In this document: positions 32,477 through 43,889 of the stretch, one piece after another | Numbering within the stretch: position 1 is the first letter of the stretch | Layout: every line of letters starts with the position of its first letter | Source: Triatoma infestans | Taxonomy: Eukaryota; Arthropoda; Insecta; Hemiptera; Reduviidae | Reading direction: 5' to 3' | Assembly (NCBI GenBank): GCA_011037195.1 | Contig: JAAEAF010002323.1 | Coordinates: 88,381-152,380, forward strand | Length of the DNA: 64,000 nucleotides | Program-made: the position numbers and the translations under genes | The notes under the pieces: model-generated | The model's input: the letters and a program-made list of their open reading frames with translations, nothing else | Databases searched by the model: none | Told to the model about the DNA's origin: nothing

Positions 32477-32791
32477 TGTAATGGCAAGAGAGAGAAAAAA
32501 CAGGCTTGGCAAGAGAGAGAAAACAGGCCCTCTCTGGTACTCTCTGACTTAAGCAGGCTAGAGTGGGATAACCTGTATATAAGCCAGTGAGAATCAATCT
32601 ATATATATCTATCTATCAGATTCAACCATACATCGCAACGTGTCATATCTCTACTCTCACCGTTTATTCTATAAAATCATTACAACTCCAGTGCAGTGAG
32701 TGCAAACTTATAGCTAAATTATATATAACAGTGTCTTCATATCTCGTTTAATTAATCAAACCTAATTTCTCTCCTGATCAACTCCATTATA
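32477..32791 (+). mobile_element. Solo LTR, family L3, copy 2
   Basis: A 315-bp unit TGTAATGGC...CCATTATA with the perfect 5-bp duplication CTGCT (32472-32476, 32792-32796). Sister of 30867-31176. Unlike that copy it has a short tandem duplication of 'GGCAAGAGAGAGAAA' near its start. Confidence 0.8.
32575..32584 (+). promoter_or_regulatory. LTR TATA box
   Basis: GTATATAAGC at the position equivalent to 30958 in the other L3 LTR. Confidence 0.55.
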
Positions 32792-33116
32792 CTGCTTTTA
32801 TAATTCAAGCTGCTTCCTTAAAAAAAAAAAAAGGTTTCCTTTTGTTTTATTAGTATAAACCCTTAAAGGACAATTTTTCTTCAGTTATGAAATATTTGTT
32901 AAATATTTAATTGTTTTATAATTACATATGAATAACGAGTGGTGGGGGATATACTTTCTGATATTAAGCATACGTATTACTTTATTCTGATGACATGGTC
33001 TTTGTCAGTCATAGGCCAATATTTGTGTCTACAGTATAAAGTTAAATCCATTCCAGAACATCGCTGTAAAACGTTTCTTTTTGTGGCAAACTGTTTGGAT
33101 TTAAATTTTATCCCTT

Positions 33117-33190
33117 GTTTGGTCTAATGGCTAGCGCTTTTGCCTTGATGAGAGAATTTAAGGTTCGGTTTTCCCTGACAATATTTACCA
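33117..33190 (+). repeat. tRNA-like head of SINE family S2, fragment
   Basis: 'GGTCTAATGGCTAGCGC' (A-box region) and 'GGTTCGGTTTTCC' (B-box region) are spaced as in a tRNA and match the head of the S2 SINE at 63125-63385 (minus strand). The body is not recognisable. Confidence 0.5.
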
Positions 33191-33199
33191 AGCATAATA

Positions 33200-34495
33200 G
33201 GTGAAAGTGGGGAGCTACAGTTAGGAGCGAATTTTGGTAGCTAAAGTCTGAACTAAATGTCGAAAAACCGTGGCACTCTTACACGCCTCATTTTGAAAGC
33301 CCTAACCCTTCATGAGCTGTTGCTACATGAAGCCGTTTTCGAGAAAATTAAAAAAAAAAAACACGAAAATCCAGCTGCAGTAATAAATAAGTATAATATC
33401 AACTCGTTAGCAATACATGTTGAAAGTAAAATTATACTTCTGTATTCATTTTAAAGTTTAAAAATGTTGTTAAACCTTATTCATCATAATGACTTCTGAA
33501 AATATTATAAAAATATTAATATTAATATTTAAAAAAAATTGTCGTAAAAAAAAAAACCAAGCAACTAATGGAATCCTTCAATAAATAAAAAGAATACATA
33601 TCATTTATTTAATTAATATTTACAAGAATCTGAATATTTCACAAAATGAAACAGCTTTTTTATTAAGTTAATAAGATTTTTAATTGAATTGACTTTATTA
33701 ATTCATAAAATAAAATAAGTAAAGTGAAGAAATGTTATTTTATTGATTTCTCTCGTGAAACAATTTGAATCTATGTAACTTATAATGAATCTTAGAAACA
33801 CAGTTATATGTGCATTTAGTATCTGAATCAGAAACTGAATATTTTACACCAGTCAGAATGAGAAGCCGTTTTCTCTTCTAAGGTTATCAGGTTTCCCCAC
33901 TTTACCTCTTCTAACCCATAAACTACCATGTAAATCAAGATCACCACAAGTCGGACTTTTGTTGGTTATCAATAGTTGTGAATATTTCAAGGAAGATTTC
34001 CTTACCTAAGTCCACATAGAGAAGTTACCACCCTCACAAAATTTATATATACTTTGTGTAAATATACGATACAGACTGAATGTGCTAGAAGTCATGAGCT
34101 TGTAAAGTCTACTCTTTTTTTTAAAAACTTAACTATTGTTTTATAACTAAACAACAAAGCAACAACTTTCGAAAAAAATAATGTTTCTTAAAGCTTTCTT
34201 TTTATCTTTGTGTAAATAACAAGACAATTTTGTCAGTACAGCTTAAAGAGACTTAGGCAAGCATTAATTTAATTAATTCCAAATATCAATGGAACGAAAC
34301 TTGACTTTAGCAAAACATATCTCGCTATGTGACTAATTTGGACCATTTTTATTTTATTTTATTTATTTTTTTATTTTAAGGAAAACGACAGTTGGAATTC
34401 GATATAAACTTGACAGATTAATTTAAAAAGTTAGATTCCAATCACAATCTTTTATTTCAAATAATTTTTCTAATATTGATTTTATTTTTTATTTA
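33200..34495. other. No gene seen
   Basis: AT-rich; frames at 32939 and 33257 lack motifs. Confidence 0.4.
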
Positions 34496-34496
34496 T

Positions 34497-34620
34497 TTAA
34501 GGCGCATCAACATCTATGGTCTTTAGCCTTCCGGAACCTTCTCAGTGCACTGCCGGCCGCAGTGTTCGGCCGGGCAGTGTTCTCTCATTAAAAACAACAC
34601 TGTCCATCACAGCTTCGGCC
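34497..34620 (-). repeat. S1 SINE, 3' part only
   Basis: Carries the S1 end (plus strand 'AGGCGCATCAACATCTATGG') and the 'CTGTCCATCAC' block; the tRNA head is missing. Confidence 0.7.
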
Positions 34621-34849
34621 GTCCACACACTAAATATTGAATTTAATGTATAAAAGAATTGAACAAAAATTATTCAGCATTCAAACGTAAACCAGCGAGA
34701 ACTACTTATTAGTCCATTTCCTTTATTATTTATTTATTTATTTATTAAATCTTTACATTCCTTTCCATCCTTAAAAAAGTACCGAAGCCAATTCAATCAC
34801 TGCCATCAAACTGTTAAGATAAATTAATATTTTATATTATTTTCATTTT

Positions 34850-35410
34850 TCGCCAGACCCACTTTTCCACACACCTACTGTTCCAAAATACGCCTCATAA
34901 TATTTGCTCAAATCGGCATCTTTTAAGCATCCTTGACCATCGGCCTTTTTGAGAATTTATGGCCTCATAGATTTTACTCTATCATTTGATAAATGAATGT
35001 TAACATTAGAGACATTTTCCATGGTAGCCTGCTTCATTTTGTGGTCATCGCCGTTTTCGTGCGTTTGCCATCTTCAGGATGAGTTTTCAGACAGTGTGAC
35101 TACACAGACTTGCACAAAGCAAATTCAGTCTACACACTGACAAAATGAAGCAGGCTACCACGGAAAATGTCTCTGATGCTTTCCAGTTCTGCAGAGCCAA
35201 CCACCACAACAAATGTTAACATTGTTTGAAATGTTGTTTATATGGATGTGATATTTCTGAACATTTGTTTGAATAGAAAATAATTTTGAAAAATAAAGAA
35301 TAGAATGTCATTCGTATCTATTAGCATTTATTATTCCGTAGAAATTGAAATTTGTAAAGAAAATGGCCAACTGAGACTCGAAGTCATGGAAATATTTGTT
35401 AGAGTTTTAT
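34850..35410 (+). repeat. Dispersed repeat D2, copy 1, interrupted
   Basis: Matches 42955-43300: 'CGCCTCATAATATTTGCTC', 'CATCTTTTAAGC', and later 'AAAATAATTTTGAAA' and 'ATAGAATG'. It is interrupted at 35008-35211; the D2 copy at 42955 has no insert at the equivalent place. Confidence 0.65.
35008..35211. mobile_element. Ribozyme repeat with collapsed inverted arms
   Basis: The left arm (35008-35130, minus orientation) retains a damaged hammerhead-like motif at 35046-35081 (CTGAAGA kept; helix III ACCGGT shortened by a base loss). The right arm (35133-35211, plus) starts beyond the ribozyme at ACAAAATGAAGC and runs to 'CCAACCACCACAAC'. AATGTTAACATT occurs on both sides (34996-35007, 35212-35223); the word is itself a palindrome. 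Almost no spacer is left between the arms. Confidence 0.7.
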
Positions 35411-35423
35411 ATATATATTTTTT

Positions 35424-35628
35424 AAGGCGCGTCAACATCTGAGATCATTGGCGTACGAAGCCTTCTTATTGCGCTGTCGGCCTCCGGACAGTGCTTTCTT
35501 GAAAACACGATCGGTCACCTGATTGTAAAGGTCCTACGAAGAAAAAAATCTTAGGGCAGCAGTAGGCTCGAACCCGGGACTTCCCTGTTTTAGTCCAGTG
35601 CGCTATCACTCAGCTAATCCCTTCGCTA
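35424..35628 (-). repeat. tRNA-derived SINE, family S1
   Basis: Minus strand: 'TTAGCTGAGTGATAGCGC' A box, 'GGGTTCGAGCC' B box, body with a diverged CTGTCCGGAGGCC block, and the regular S1 end 'GTTGACGCGCCTTAAAAAAT'. A minus-strand T-to-A rich tail follows at 35410-35424. Confidence 0.85.
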
Positions 35629-35639
35629 AATTCATTTGT

Positions 35640-36252
35640 ATAACATGATTTGGCTCTCTAAACGTTTTTGATTTGTGAATAGAATGAAGCCGTCTTTAAA
35701 TAATTTACAACCAATAATCTATTGAAGACAAGAGTGAGCTTCTGTTTCTCTTCAACGACTTTAATGATTTTTTAATCATTTTTTTGGAATACGCCAACAA
35801 CATAATATAAAGTGAAATTTACTAAACAAATAAATGTTCTTATTTATTTCTATCTATAAATATATTAATGATTATTTATTTAAAAATTAATATTTAACAA
35901 TTCTTGTATAAACTAACGGGAAACATTTCTTTTAATTTAATTTTTTAGAAGAGTATAATTCAAAAGACAAACATATAATAAAAAAAAAGCCTTGATTATA
36001 AATCCTAAATGGTCTTACGCTATTTTGAATTTGATTTACTGGGAATAAGGGTGCCCATAAATTAGTGCATCCATTTAGGGCTCTGTACAAGGGATTATTG
36101 TTAATCTTCACAACCGTGTATAGCCCAGGACCGCCACTAAATATATTATATTAATTATAATTATGGAACAACAAGGTTTTATTAGTGAAGTTAAGCATTA
36201 TATCATAAAGGTAGGTAAGGCTAATTGCTTTGAAAGCGCAATATGTAAAGTC

Positions 36253-36284
<32 letters not shown>

Positions 36285-36780
36285 TAATAAATTCTAATGA
36301 TCATAAAAAATGTTAAGAAAAGTAAATTTACGATTTATCTCTTATGCAAAAAAGATATATATCTACTTTAGGGAAGAGAATAATCTGTTTACTTACCTCT
36401 AGAATATACTGATTAGCTAAAATGTACATATTTTACTGTTTTAAATATATAAGGATTTACAGTGAACAATTTTTTAAACTTAATATTATTAATTTATTTA
36501 AACGATTGCATTACAAAATAAAAACGTCATACATAAATTTTATCAAATCGTACGTGCCTTGGTCGAAACCATCAAGCAAAACTTAATACTCTAGCTTGTT
36601 TACATTAAAGTTATCAAAATGTTAACTAAGTGGAATGATGAAAAATACTTCGTGAGTTTCCGGTTGGCCGATGAATTTGACACAATTTATGTGAAATGAT
36701 TATATTACTTTCTATGATTTTTTTTTTTTTTTAGCATAAGTACACAAAGTTCCAATATGTAAAGCACTTAGGGTTTTTGG
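35640..36780. other. No gene seen; includes (AT)n
   Basis: An (AT)n tract lies at about 36246-36285. No coding signal. Confidence 0.45.
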
Positions 36781-36784
36781 GGTG

Positions 36785-36850
36785 AGAACGCGTCAATGAT
36801 TTGTTGTAAACTGACATTTCGCCCATATTACAATAGGCCTGTAAAGCTGA
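36785..36850 (-). repeat. Type 2 ribozyme repeat, degenerate
   Basis: Minus strand 'ATTGTAATATGGGCGAAATG' then 'TCATTGACGCG' parallels the right half of 10684-10744; box 1 is not recognisable. Confidence 0.5.
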
Positions 36851-36854
36851 AATA

Positions 36855-37555
36855 ACATAAAAAATGAAACACAAAACTCACTAATAAATTTTATAAAATT
36901 TATATTTCTTTGTAAAGGAAAATGAGTGAAAAATAGAAATGAGTGACCGAGCGATGAATGACGATATGGCTGGTGATTTAGAATAGTAGCGTTGGTTAGT
37001 TAGATAGCTCAGCGAGCGGTTGAACGGTTAGCTAGCGAGAACTGACGTTAAAACTAACAGGCGAGTAGCTAGTGTGGTGAAAATTCATTGGCCCACAAAA
37101 AGGCTTTTGGCAGAGAGCTGAGTGCAGACAGTTTATTGCTAATTCCTTCTTCGAGGGAGGGTAGTTAGCTCTACAAATATTTCTGATTGCCTAAAGCCTT
37201 GAGACTGCCCGGCATTTTACACGATTTTTTTACAATTTCCAGCGGATAACTTAGTTTTCAAGACAGAGCATTTTATCTTTTATAATCAATTTTATCCTCA
37301 TATATCTTTTTGTTCAATTAAAATGATCATTAAGGACGTGTAATGCAATAAGTTTATAATATAAGACCAAATCACTGAATCACTCTTTAGAGAACTAATC
37401 ATTCCTCACCTCAAGTTCACTACAACAAATCTCTCAAAGTTGTAGAGAGGGCAAACTAAGGAAAGAGCATCGGGGTATTGGATGGAGAAGTTAAAGAGAC
37501 TAGAGGCTAGTTCAGCCGCTTTTTTAAAAACGATCTGACAAAATTCCTCCACCGG
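36855..37555. other. No gene seen; possible LTR relic
   Basis: Contains GAGCGA/GCGAG-rich words and 'CTAGCGAGAACTGACG'; an old LTR is possible but no ends were found. Confidence 0.3.
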
Positions 37556-37559
37556 AATA

Positions 37560-37860
37560 ACACTTTTCTCAATGGATTTTCTCAGTATTGTTACGATTTT
37601 CTCGATAACAGCTCCAACGATTTTTTCTTAAACTTAGTATATTAACTACACATATATAAGAGCAACAACTTTTACTTTAAATGTTTCTCCGAAAAATTCA
37701 TTTAAGGATGGGGGATATGTATTTTTTATAAACTGCTACTTTAGTTTATTATACAATTCTATCAACTAATTAATATTAATTATAAATTAGATATGTTGCC
37801 AAAATCCAAGTTTGAAGTAAATCGGAAATGCGTTTTTATTGAACAGTTATTTTCAGTGTA
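37560..37860 (-). repeat. D1 repeat copy, reversed
   Basis: Reverse match to D1 blocks: complement of 'GGAGAAACATTT', 'TTAAATGAATTTTTCGG' and 'TTGTATAATAAACT'. Confidence 0.6.
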
Positions 37861-37919
37861 CTATGATTTTATCCATAAAAACAAGGACGAATTATTATAA
37901 TATATAAAATGATTCATAT

Positions 37920-38085
37920 AAATATAATGGATATGAGAAAGAGAGAATTGGGTTTATAAGTAGAAATAATCAGGAAATAATGCTGAACACTGTATAATGA
38001 GAAAGTAATACAAACTACCAGGACTTTACACGAGTATAGAAAAATGGTAGGGAAAGATTTGTTCAGTGAGCGGAGCGGACTGAAC
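37920..38085 (-). repeat. LTR fragment, 3' side (L3-related)
   Basis: Minus strand 'CCATTTTTCTATACTCGTGT', 'AAAGTCCTGG' and 'ACAGTGTTCAGCAT' follow the order seen at 61925-61980 ('ACCATTTTAAGTGTAAAGTCC', 'CACAGTGTTAGCCAT'). The promoter-side part of the same LTR type lies at 38930-39045, on the far side of the Harbinger-like element. Confidence 0.55.
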
Positions 38086-38383
38086 GAGTATAAAGAGTTA
38101 CAAAAGTGGTCGCAGAGTTGAGCGGATTTGGGACGGACTCCGTTCGACTCGCAACGCCAAATCTCATAGAAATGCTTCCACCAATAGATGAGTCAGCGGA
38201 GCGGAGTGAGCGAGGAAAAAGGAGCCGTTGTGTGTCACGCTGTGCAATGCTAGTTTTGAACGGTGTCCGCTAGCCCTTCCCTACCTCCCTCTCTACTTAT
38301 GCGCGCCTTCCACTGCGAATATCTTTTTCAGCTCATTCTTGAACATGTTCTGTGACTGCAGTATCGTAGTGTATTTGAATAAA

Positions 38384-38491
38384 ATGGAGCTTTTTATTGA
38401 AACAGTGCGACAATACCCTTGTTTATGGAATACCAGCGACAGAGATTATCATCTTGTAAATCGTAAAATATCCGTAGTAAATCGCCTTTGA
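38384..38491 (+). pseudogene. MADF-domain N-terminal fragment
   Basis: From ATG 38384: MELFIETVRQYPCLWNTSDR then DYHLVNRK. This matches the opening of the MADF domain (ELI-VR-x-P-x-LW...S-x-DY...), a Myb/SANT-like DNA-binding fold that accompanies the transposase in PIF/Harbinger elements and is also common in insect transcription factors. About 25-27 residues are recognisable; the helix-2 part with ENAW is missing and a stop follows at 38489. The link with the minus-strand transposase piece right behind it favours transposon origin. Confidence 0.65.
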
Positions 38492-38621
38492 TAGGTCTCT
38501 CTCTAATGTGGTAGCTCACCCAAAATCTTGGTTTGTTACGCTTCTTTTTCTTATAACTATAGAGTAGCAAGCATTTACTTATCGTATTTATATAGTCATC
38601 ATCACTGGAATCGTCTGGCAT
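38445..38621 (-). pseudogene. PIF/Harbinger transposase N-terminal fragment
   Basis: Minus strand from ATG 38621: MPDDSSDDD acidic start, then KKKKRNKPRFWVSYHIRERP and GDLLRIFYDLQDD up to 38445. The order 'R-x-FWV-x(5)-R...L...L-x-DD' is the conserved N-terminus of PIF/Harbinger-type transposases, ahead of the DDE domain. The catalytic domain is entirely absent. Its last residues overlap the end of the plus-strand MADF fragment by about 10 bp, which marks the deletion join. Confidence 0.55.
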
Positions 38622-38929
38622 TATTACTAGAAACGAAAAACGAAAAAGAAAACTTCAACCACGACTTGCTCGATCCAACTGGCTATGATGAACTGGTGAC
38701 CATTCAGTCCGCTGATAATGGAAGCATCAACCCCTTCCATCTCATTTCTCGCTTAGCTGAATCCGCTAGCAGGTTTCCGAATCCGCTGACAATGGAAGGC
38801 AAATACCTCTTTTATGTAAAACTCTTTTTAGTGGAAGGTCAAAACTATTTTACTCCATTTTGCTCAGCTATTTCATGCTCATTACCCTTTTGCAGTGGAA
38901 GGCATGCTTTAGAGTGAGTAATGAGAAAG

Positions 38930-39045
38930 GTAGTAGTTGGTTGCTGACGCGTTGCAACTGCTGTAAAAACTGTTCTAAAGACTGTCCCCAGTAAGGTTAG
39001 CGCTGCTGTATATAAACAGAGTCTCCCATTCTAGTCTGGCCTAAG
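38930..39045 (-). repeat. LTR fragment, promoter side (L3-related)
   Basis: Minus strand 'GACTAGAATGGGAGACTCTG' followed by TTTATATACAGCAGCG matches the 'GACTAGAGTGGGAGAA...ACATAAATACAGCGACG' block at 61796-61826. Confidence 0.55.
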
Positions 39046-39049
39046 TACC

Positions 39050-39850
39050 GGTAAACCGGTTTACCGATAAATTGATAAAAAAAAAAGTTCGGTAAACTTA
39101 CTGGTAAATTCCAAAAAATTTGCCCGTAATTCGGTAAATGAAAAATCCATACTAGAAATTTTTATATAGAAAATATTGTGTTTATAGATATTTAATAGGG
39201 CTAAAGGAACATTGAAAATAAAAGAAAACAGGAAAGTGTAAACAACAATGTACCTAATTATTAATTTTATGTGAGATATTTTTTGTTTAATTTTAATTTA
39301 AACTTTCTTGGATTTGAGAGCAGCTGTAAATCGTATAGAAAGCGCTAGTTACAGTTAGTATAATATGTGATTTGTGCTCTGCAGTTTTTTGAGAGTTTTA
39401 AACATTTAAACTCTTTACAATCAACGTTTTTCTTAAAGAGTAAGTAAATATTTCCTTTTTTAATATTTAAAAATAATAATATGTAAATATTTCATGTATT
39501 TTTTTAAATTAATAGCAATTTTGAATACACCACATTATGACAGTATGTTAATGCAGTATTATTGTAAAATAACATTAAAATTTGAACCTTAATAAATTTT
39601 TTACTTCTAACAAGTGTTTAAAATAATTAGATACAAATATTTATTACAAGATTCTCATATTATGCCTTAAGATTGTGCAAAATATGTATTTATTTTAACA
39701 AATTATTTATGTAATATTACAAAAAAAAACATACAAAATATGTATTATTCTAAAAAAAAAAAAATTACCTGTAATTTATCGGTAAACCGGTATTTTAATT
39801 TTTATTTACCGAATTACCGGTATAAATGAAAAAGTCGGTAAATTTACAAT
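39050..39850. mobile_element. hAT-like non-autonomous element (tentative)
   Basis: Near-terminal inverted copies of ACCGGTTTACCGATAAATT occur at about 39056-39074 and, complementary, at 39774-39792, each set among further GGTAAA/TTTACC words. ACCGGT/TTTACCGG-rich ends are typical of some hAT elements. The interior is AT-rich without a transposase. The 8-bp duplication expected of hAT was not found. Confidence 0.35.
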
Positions 39851-39869
39851 TCCTAATTTCTTCTTATAT

Positions 39870-41895
39870 CAGCAGTAAGAGAAAATAAAATATTTTAAAA
39901 GTGATCTAAGAGAGATCTGTGATGTTAATTTTATCAACTAAACATCCAGTTCAAGTTTAGCTGGGAAGTGATAGAACCGCTATCTTGCGGCGAACAATGG
40001 TGACACATTCGGGGGTAGCTCCCAAATACGAGTAAAATATACAATTTTACAATTTCTAATATGTAGTACATAATATGTACTATGTGTAGTACAATTTTAC
40101 TACATAATATGTAGTATATATATATATAAATATATTATATATATAAGTGTGCGGGGTGTGTGTGTTTGTATGAGAAGGAGAGAGGATAAGAGAGAGTAAT
40201 GCTGTGAGAAACTAATCATTTAATAAAATTATAATTGGTTAATTGCAATAAGAGTTATGGAGTTTCATAATTGACTGATTTTAATCGAAATCACATTTTA
40301 CATTTAACTATGTTTAATATATAAAAGTTTATATCTGTTTACAAGTATTATTGTCAATACTGTAATTATGAAAAAAATAAAATTTAATTGCGACTTTTAT
40401 CCCCTTGTTTTGCTTCAGCGATGAGATGATTGGGCGTGGCTGGGGTATTAGTTGTATCCAGGCTTAAAAGCACCTCATTTTTATGCACCTGCCATTATCC
40501 CTAATCACGCGGTACTCTACCCAGTAAAGTGTACTCTCTGACGTTGTAAAAACCTGTTTGAAAACCCGTGAAAGCCATCCAACGTCCCTTCCGTTTTCTC
40601 CACGTCCCATCATCTACGTTTCACTCTCTTACCACCTCACTTTTCCCTTCTATATTTTCCCTATACTTTTCCATACCACCATGTTACTAAGTACTACTAT
40701 GAGAGATAGGGGAAGGTTTCAAACCCTAGCTGCGTAAATGCATTAGAGGAGGTATCAAAAGGTTTTGAACTGTGGTGGGTGCCCTTCTACTAGAGCTGCA
40801 CGTTTTTTTTTTGCGCGCGCGTACGTATAAGCATCCTTTTAAACATTGAAATGAAGAGTCAAAAATCATTTGCTCCCAGCCAATTTATATTGAAGATTTT
40901 AAGCGATTTAAATTCCAAATTTTAATTACATTTATTCATTTACATTTGAGAACCGTGGAACATATTAAAAGTGGTCTAATTATTGTGATCTATTATCCAT
41001 TAATAGATATTATCTAATTATCTATTAATGTTATCTTTATTAAAACAGGATTTTGAAAGTTAATTAAAGGTATAATTTCACCCTACGCATATAATACTAC
41101 TTCTAAAAAAAAAAAAAAATCATTAGATTCATTAAATATACAATATATAATAAATAATTTTTAATTAAATTTATTATTTACTTAAATTGAATTTTATAAG
41201 ATTACAATCACAATGCACTCACGTACAATTAAGTAAACTGTAATATTATAAAACGAAACGTAAATGAGCAAACTTTAATTAACCCTTCTGCTTCTTCAAC
41301 AAAATATTGAAAACAGTATCATTCTTAAGAATTACTCATCCCGTTCTTACAATATCGTAAAACTGCATGCAAAGACAAATTTTGACAAAGGAATTGCAAA
41401 GATTCGGGGCACTTCTCAACGATAATGAAGGAAAGACAGAAAGTGGCAAAGTTTACTAGATTTTAGCTGAAATTTTAAAATGTTTAAGGCTGGACAAATA
41501 TCAACATTACCTTGAATCAACTTGAAAAGCAATCGCAGCTTCTTTTATCTGCAATCATTTCTCTTTACAGAGTTTTCTCTAATTAATTATAAGTTTTCCA
41601 CCAGCTGCGCCCCTGAGAACCTCAAATGTTCAATAAATTACACGGGAAATTGAAAATTTCTGGATATTACTGCTTCTGTGAAATAGATACCAATGTGTCC
41701 TATGCAATGTATGCAGGAATTCATTTTCGGTTCCTAATTCCGTAACGAAACCGTATTAATATTATCGGAAGTCTTTTCTTTTCTTTTCGTTTGACTTAAT
41801 ATAACTTGTATATTTGATTATATTGTTCATCACCATACAGCCGATCATCAATAACAAGCATTTTAGTGAAATGGCCTTCTCTGTGGTGTAATATT
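39870..41895. other. No gene seen
   Basis: Contains a palindromic TA-rich patch with 'ACATAATATGTAGTA' words (40060-40145). Otherwise AT-rich. Confidence 0.4.
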
Positions 41896-41899
41896 GCAA

Positions 41900-42085
41900 A
41901 ATATCACACTCATTTACATGTAATTAATTTGCAAAGTTTAAGAAAATCTTTGGAGTCGTTTTCAAGAAAATCGCAAAAACCTGGAAAAACAGTGGAATGG
42001 TGACAACCTAAATGTAATTCAAAATTTGAAATTCCTGCGATCTTCCGATCTTGGAACCAAAAATGGGTTATCTCAATTGAATTTC
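41900..42085 (+). repeat. D1 repeat fragment
   Basis: 'GAGTCGTTTTCAAGAAAATCG', then a 'GTGGAATGGTGAC' and 'TTTGAAATTCCTGCGATC' block in D1 order. Confidence 0.55.
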
Positions 42086-42089
42086 CGAA

Positions 42090-42950
42090 GAAAACTTAGG
42101 TCCGCCTATTTGATTTTTTACTTTCTTAGTACATGATCAGCACTAATAAAGACTGGTGGTGATTGCGGCAGAGCTGGTGTTTCTTGATAAACATATTTCT
42201 TTAAAGCGCTCAACGGAAGCTTTCGTCATATTTATTGAAAAAATAATTTTCAAGATCGGCGGAAGTTGTACTGCACCAAGACGTTTCTTTTTATTTATTT
42301 TATTACCGCCATCAGACAATGACGACTAATGTTTGTCTATTTAGTTGGTATTAAGTATAAAGAGGGAAGTGAAATATGATAGATCTCTAGAAGGGCGGAT
42401 GGAATCAATATTTCATCCGGTTTGTTTTTGTTCATTGTGAAATAAAAGGCGAACAATGTTTTTCTTCATTTATTTGTCACAACCTGTATATCAAATTGCA
42501 CTTATTGGGTTCCCGGCTTAGTGTCAGCCATATTCACAAGATGCTGTCCATGAATCAGTCGTACAACTTTACCTTTCAATTGTTAATCCAATTGCGTATT
42601 CATTTTTTGAAATTAAAACTATTGTCAGTAAAACAGTGCAATGAAAGAGAGAGGATGGATATTTTATATATAGAATTTAAACAATTAGACAACTTGACAG
42701 CTGTCTTTATGTAGAATTTAAACAAGAATATGTGACACGACATCTTTTTTTGTTTTACATTGTATTGCGAAACTCATAGAATTATAATTTGTTGTTTTAT
42801 CCATTCGAAACCTTTTCCAGTATTTTTCTTTAGGACTCCCTAGTATTACCGCTGGGGATTCTTCTAAAATCTTCTTTATTTCTCTGCTATGATTTATTCT
42901 AAGATAAATTAATATTTAGTATTTCCATATTAATTGAATAATTGTCTACT
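42090..42950. other. No gene seen
   Basis: The 72-codon frame at 42496 shows no motif. No repeat identified. Confidence 0.4.
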
Positions 42951-42954
42951 TTTA

Positions 42955-43300
42955 CTTTTTTGCAAGATCCTATTCTCACACACACGCACACATTCGGTCA
43001 AAAGTACACCTCATAACCTTGCTCGAATCCGTCCAACAGATTTATCAGCATCTTTTAAGCGCCTATATTCCAGAGGCATAAGTGGGCCACTGTTCTTTTT
43101 GGGGGGACATATGAATTCTGTTTCTATTGTATCATTGATGTTGAAATGTTGATATGGATATGAAATTTATTTACTTTATTTAGATAAAAAATAATTTTGA
43201 AACATATAGAATAGAATGCCATCAGTATCTATAGTGCTTATTACTCAGTAGGTATAAAGGAAATGATAAAATGAGATTCACAATTCATGGCAGTATATAT
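42955..43300 (+). repeat. Dispersed repeat D2, copy 2
   Basis: Same order of blocks as 34850-35410 but without the ribozyme-repeat insert. Its end is interrupted by the element at 43302. Confidence 0.6.
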
Positions 43301-43301
43301 A

Positions 43302-43859
43302 GGGTAATCTAGAAGAGATGACGCACATTTCAAAGTTATGCCCTATATCAAAATATAGGAGATATATTAAAGAGGTAATGTTTATAAAACATATGTCAAC
43401 TACTATTATCTACAAAAACATGTTATTTTTCAAAATAAAGACATTCTCATTTATTCTAGGAACAAAAAACAAATACAGTACATTGGCCGTCTCTCCTACT
43501 ATGGTAGGAGAGATGACGCTCCATAGGTAGGAGACCTTTCCTCTGTGAAGGTGAATGGTTGATAGGCATGAAACTTGGTAAATACTATGTCTACGAGCTC
43601 AACTTTACCGACAGCAGGGAATTTTTCATTTCAATTGCAATTACTATAGTATATAAAAAATTTAAAAAAAATTACTAATGAGTTATGAAAATTCAAGTAT
43701 TCACCAGATATATACACAGAAGAACACACAAAATAACTGAAGAATTTTACAATACATTCGTTTCTGATCTCTCTACTGCTGGACTAACTTCCATGACACC
43801 AAAGAGTAGCAAAGCCTGCGTCCTCTCTCCTACCCCCGTCATCTCTCCTAGCTATACCC
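43302..43859. mobile_element. MITE-like element with ~22-bp TIRs
   Basis: Ends GGGTAATCTAGAAGAGATGA and, complementary, GGGTATAGCTAGGAGAGATG, lie within TATATA-like flanks on both sides. Inner copies of TAGGAGAGATGACG occur at about 43503-43517 and, reversed, at 43815-43846, giving subterminal repeats; CTCTCCTACTATGGTAGGAG near 43492 is a perfect hairpin. Length 558 bp, no transposase. Superfamily unknown. Confidence 0.65.
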
Positions 43860-43889
43860 TATATGTATTAAGGTGCAACTACATCTAAG

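Larger units (their letters stand above)
38150..38925. mobile_element. Deleted PIF/Harbinger-type element
   Basis: Two protein remnants typical of PIF/Harbinger elements, a MADF-domain start on the plus strand and a transposase start on the minus strand, converge and abut at about 38445-38455; both continue into nothing, so the central part is lost. Short subterminal words recur on both sides in opposite orientation ('GCCTTCCACTGC' at 38306 and, complementary, near 38895; GCTTCCA..CAGCGG forms). Exact terminal inverted repeats and the 3-bp duplication were not resolved, so the boundaries are approximate. Confidence 0.55.

Noticed and set aside
34996..35223. Chance palindrome rather than target duplication (AATGTTAACATT)
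   Set aside because: Chance was considered because the word is self-complementary, but the D2 copy at 42955 continues across the equivalent point without the insert, so the duplication reading is preferred.
38528..38917. 129-codon plus-strand gene
   Set aside because: It is antisense to the Harbinger transposase fragment and contains subterminal repeat words; no protein signature of its own.
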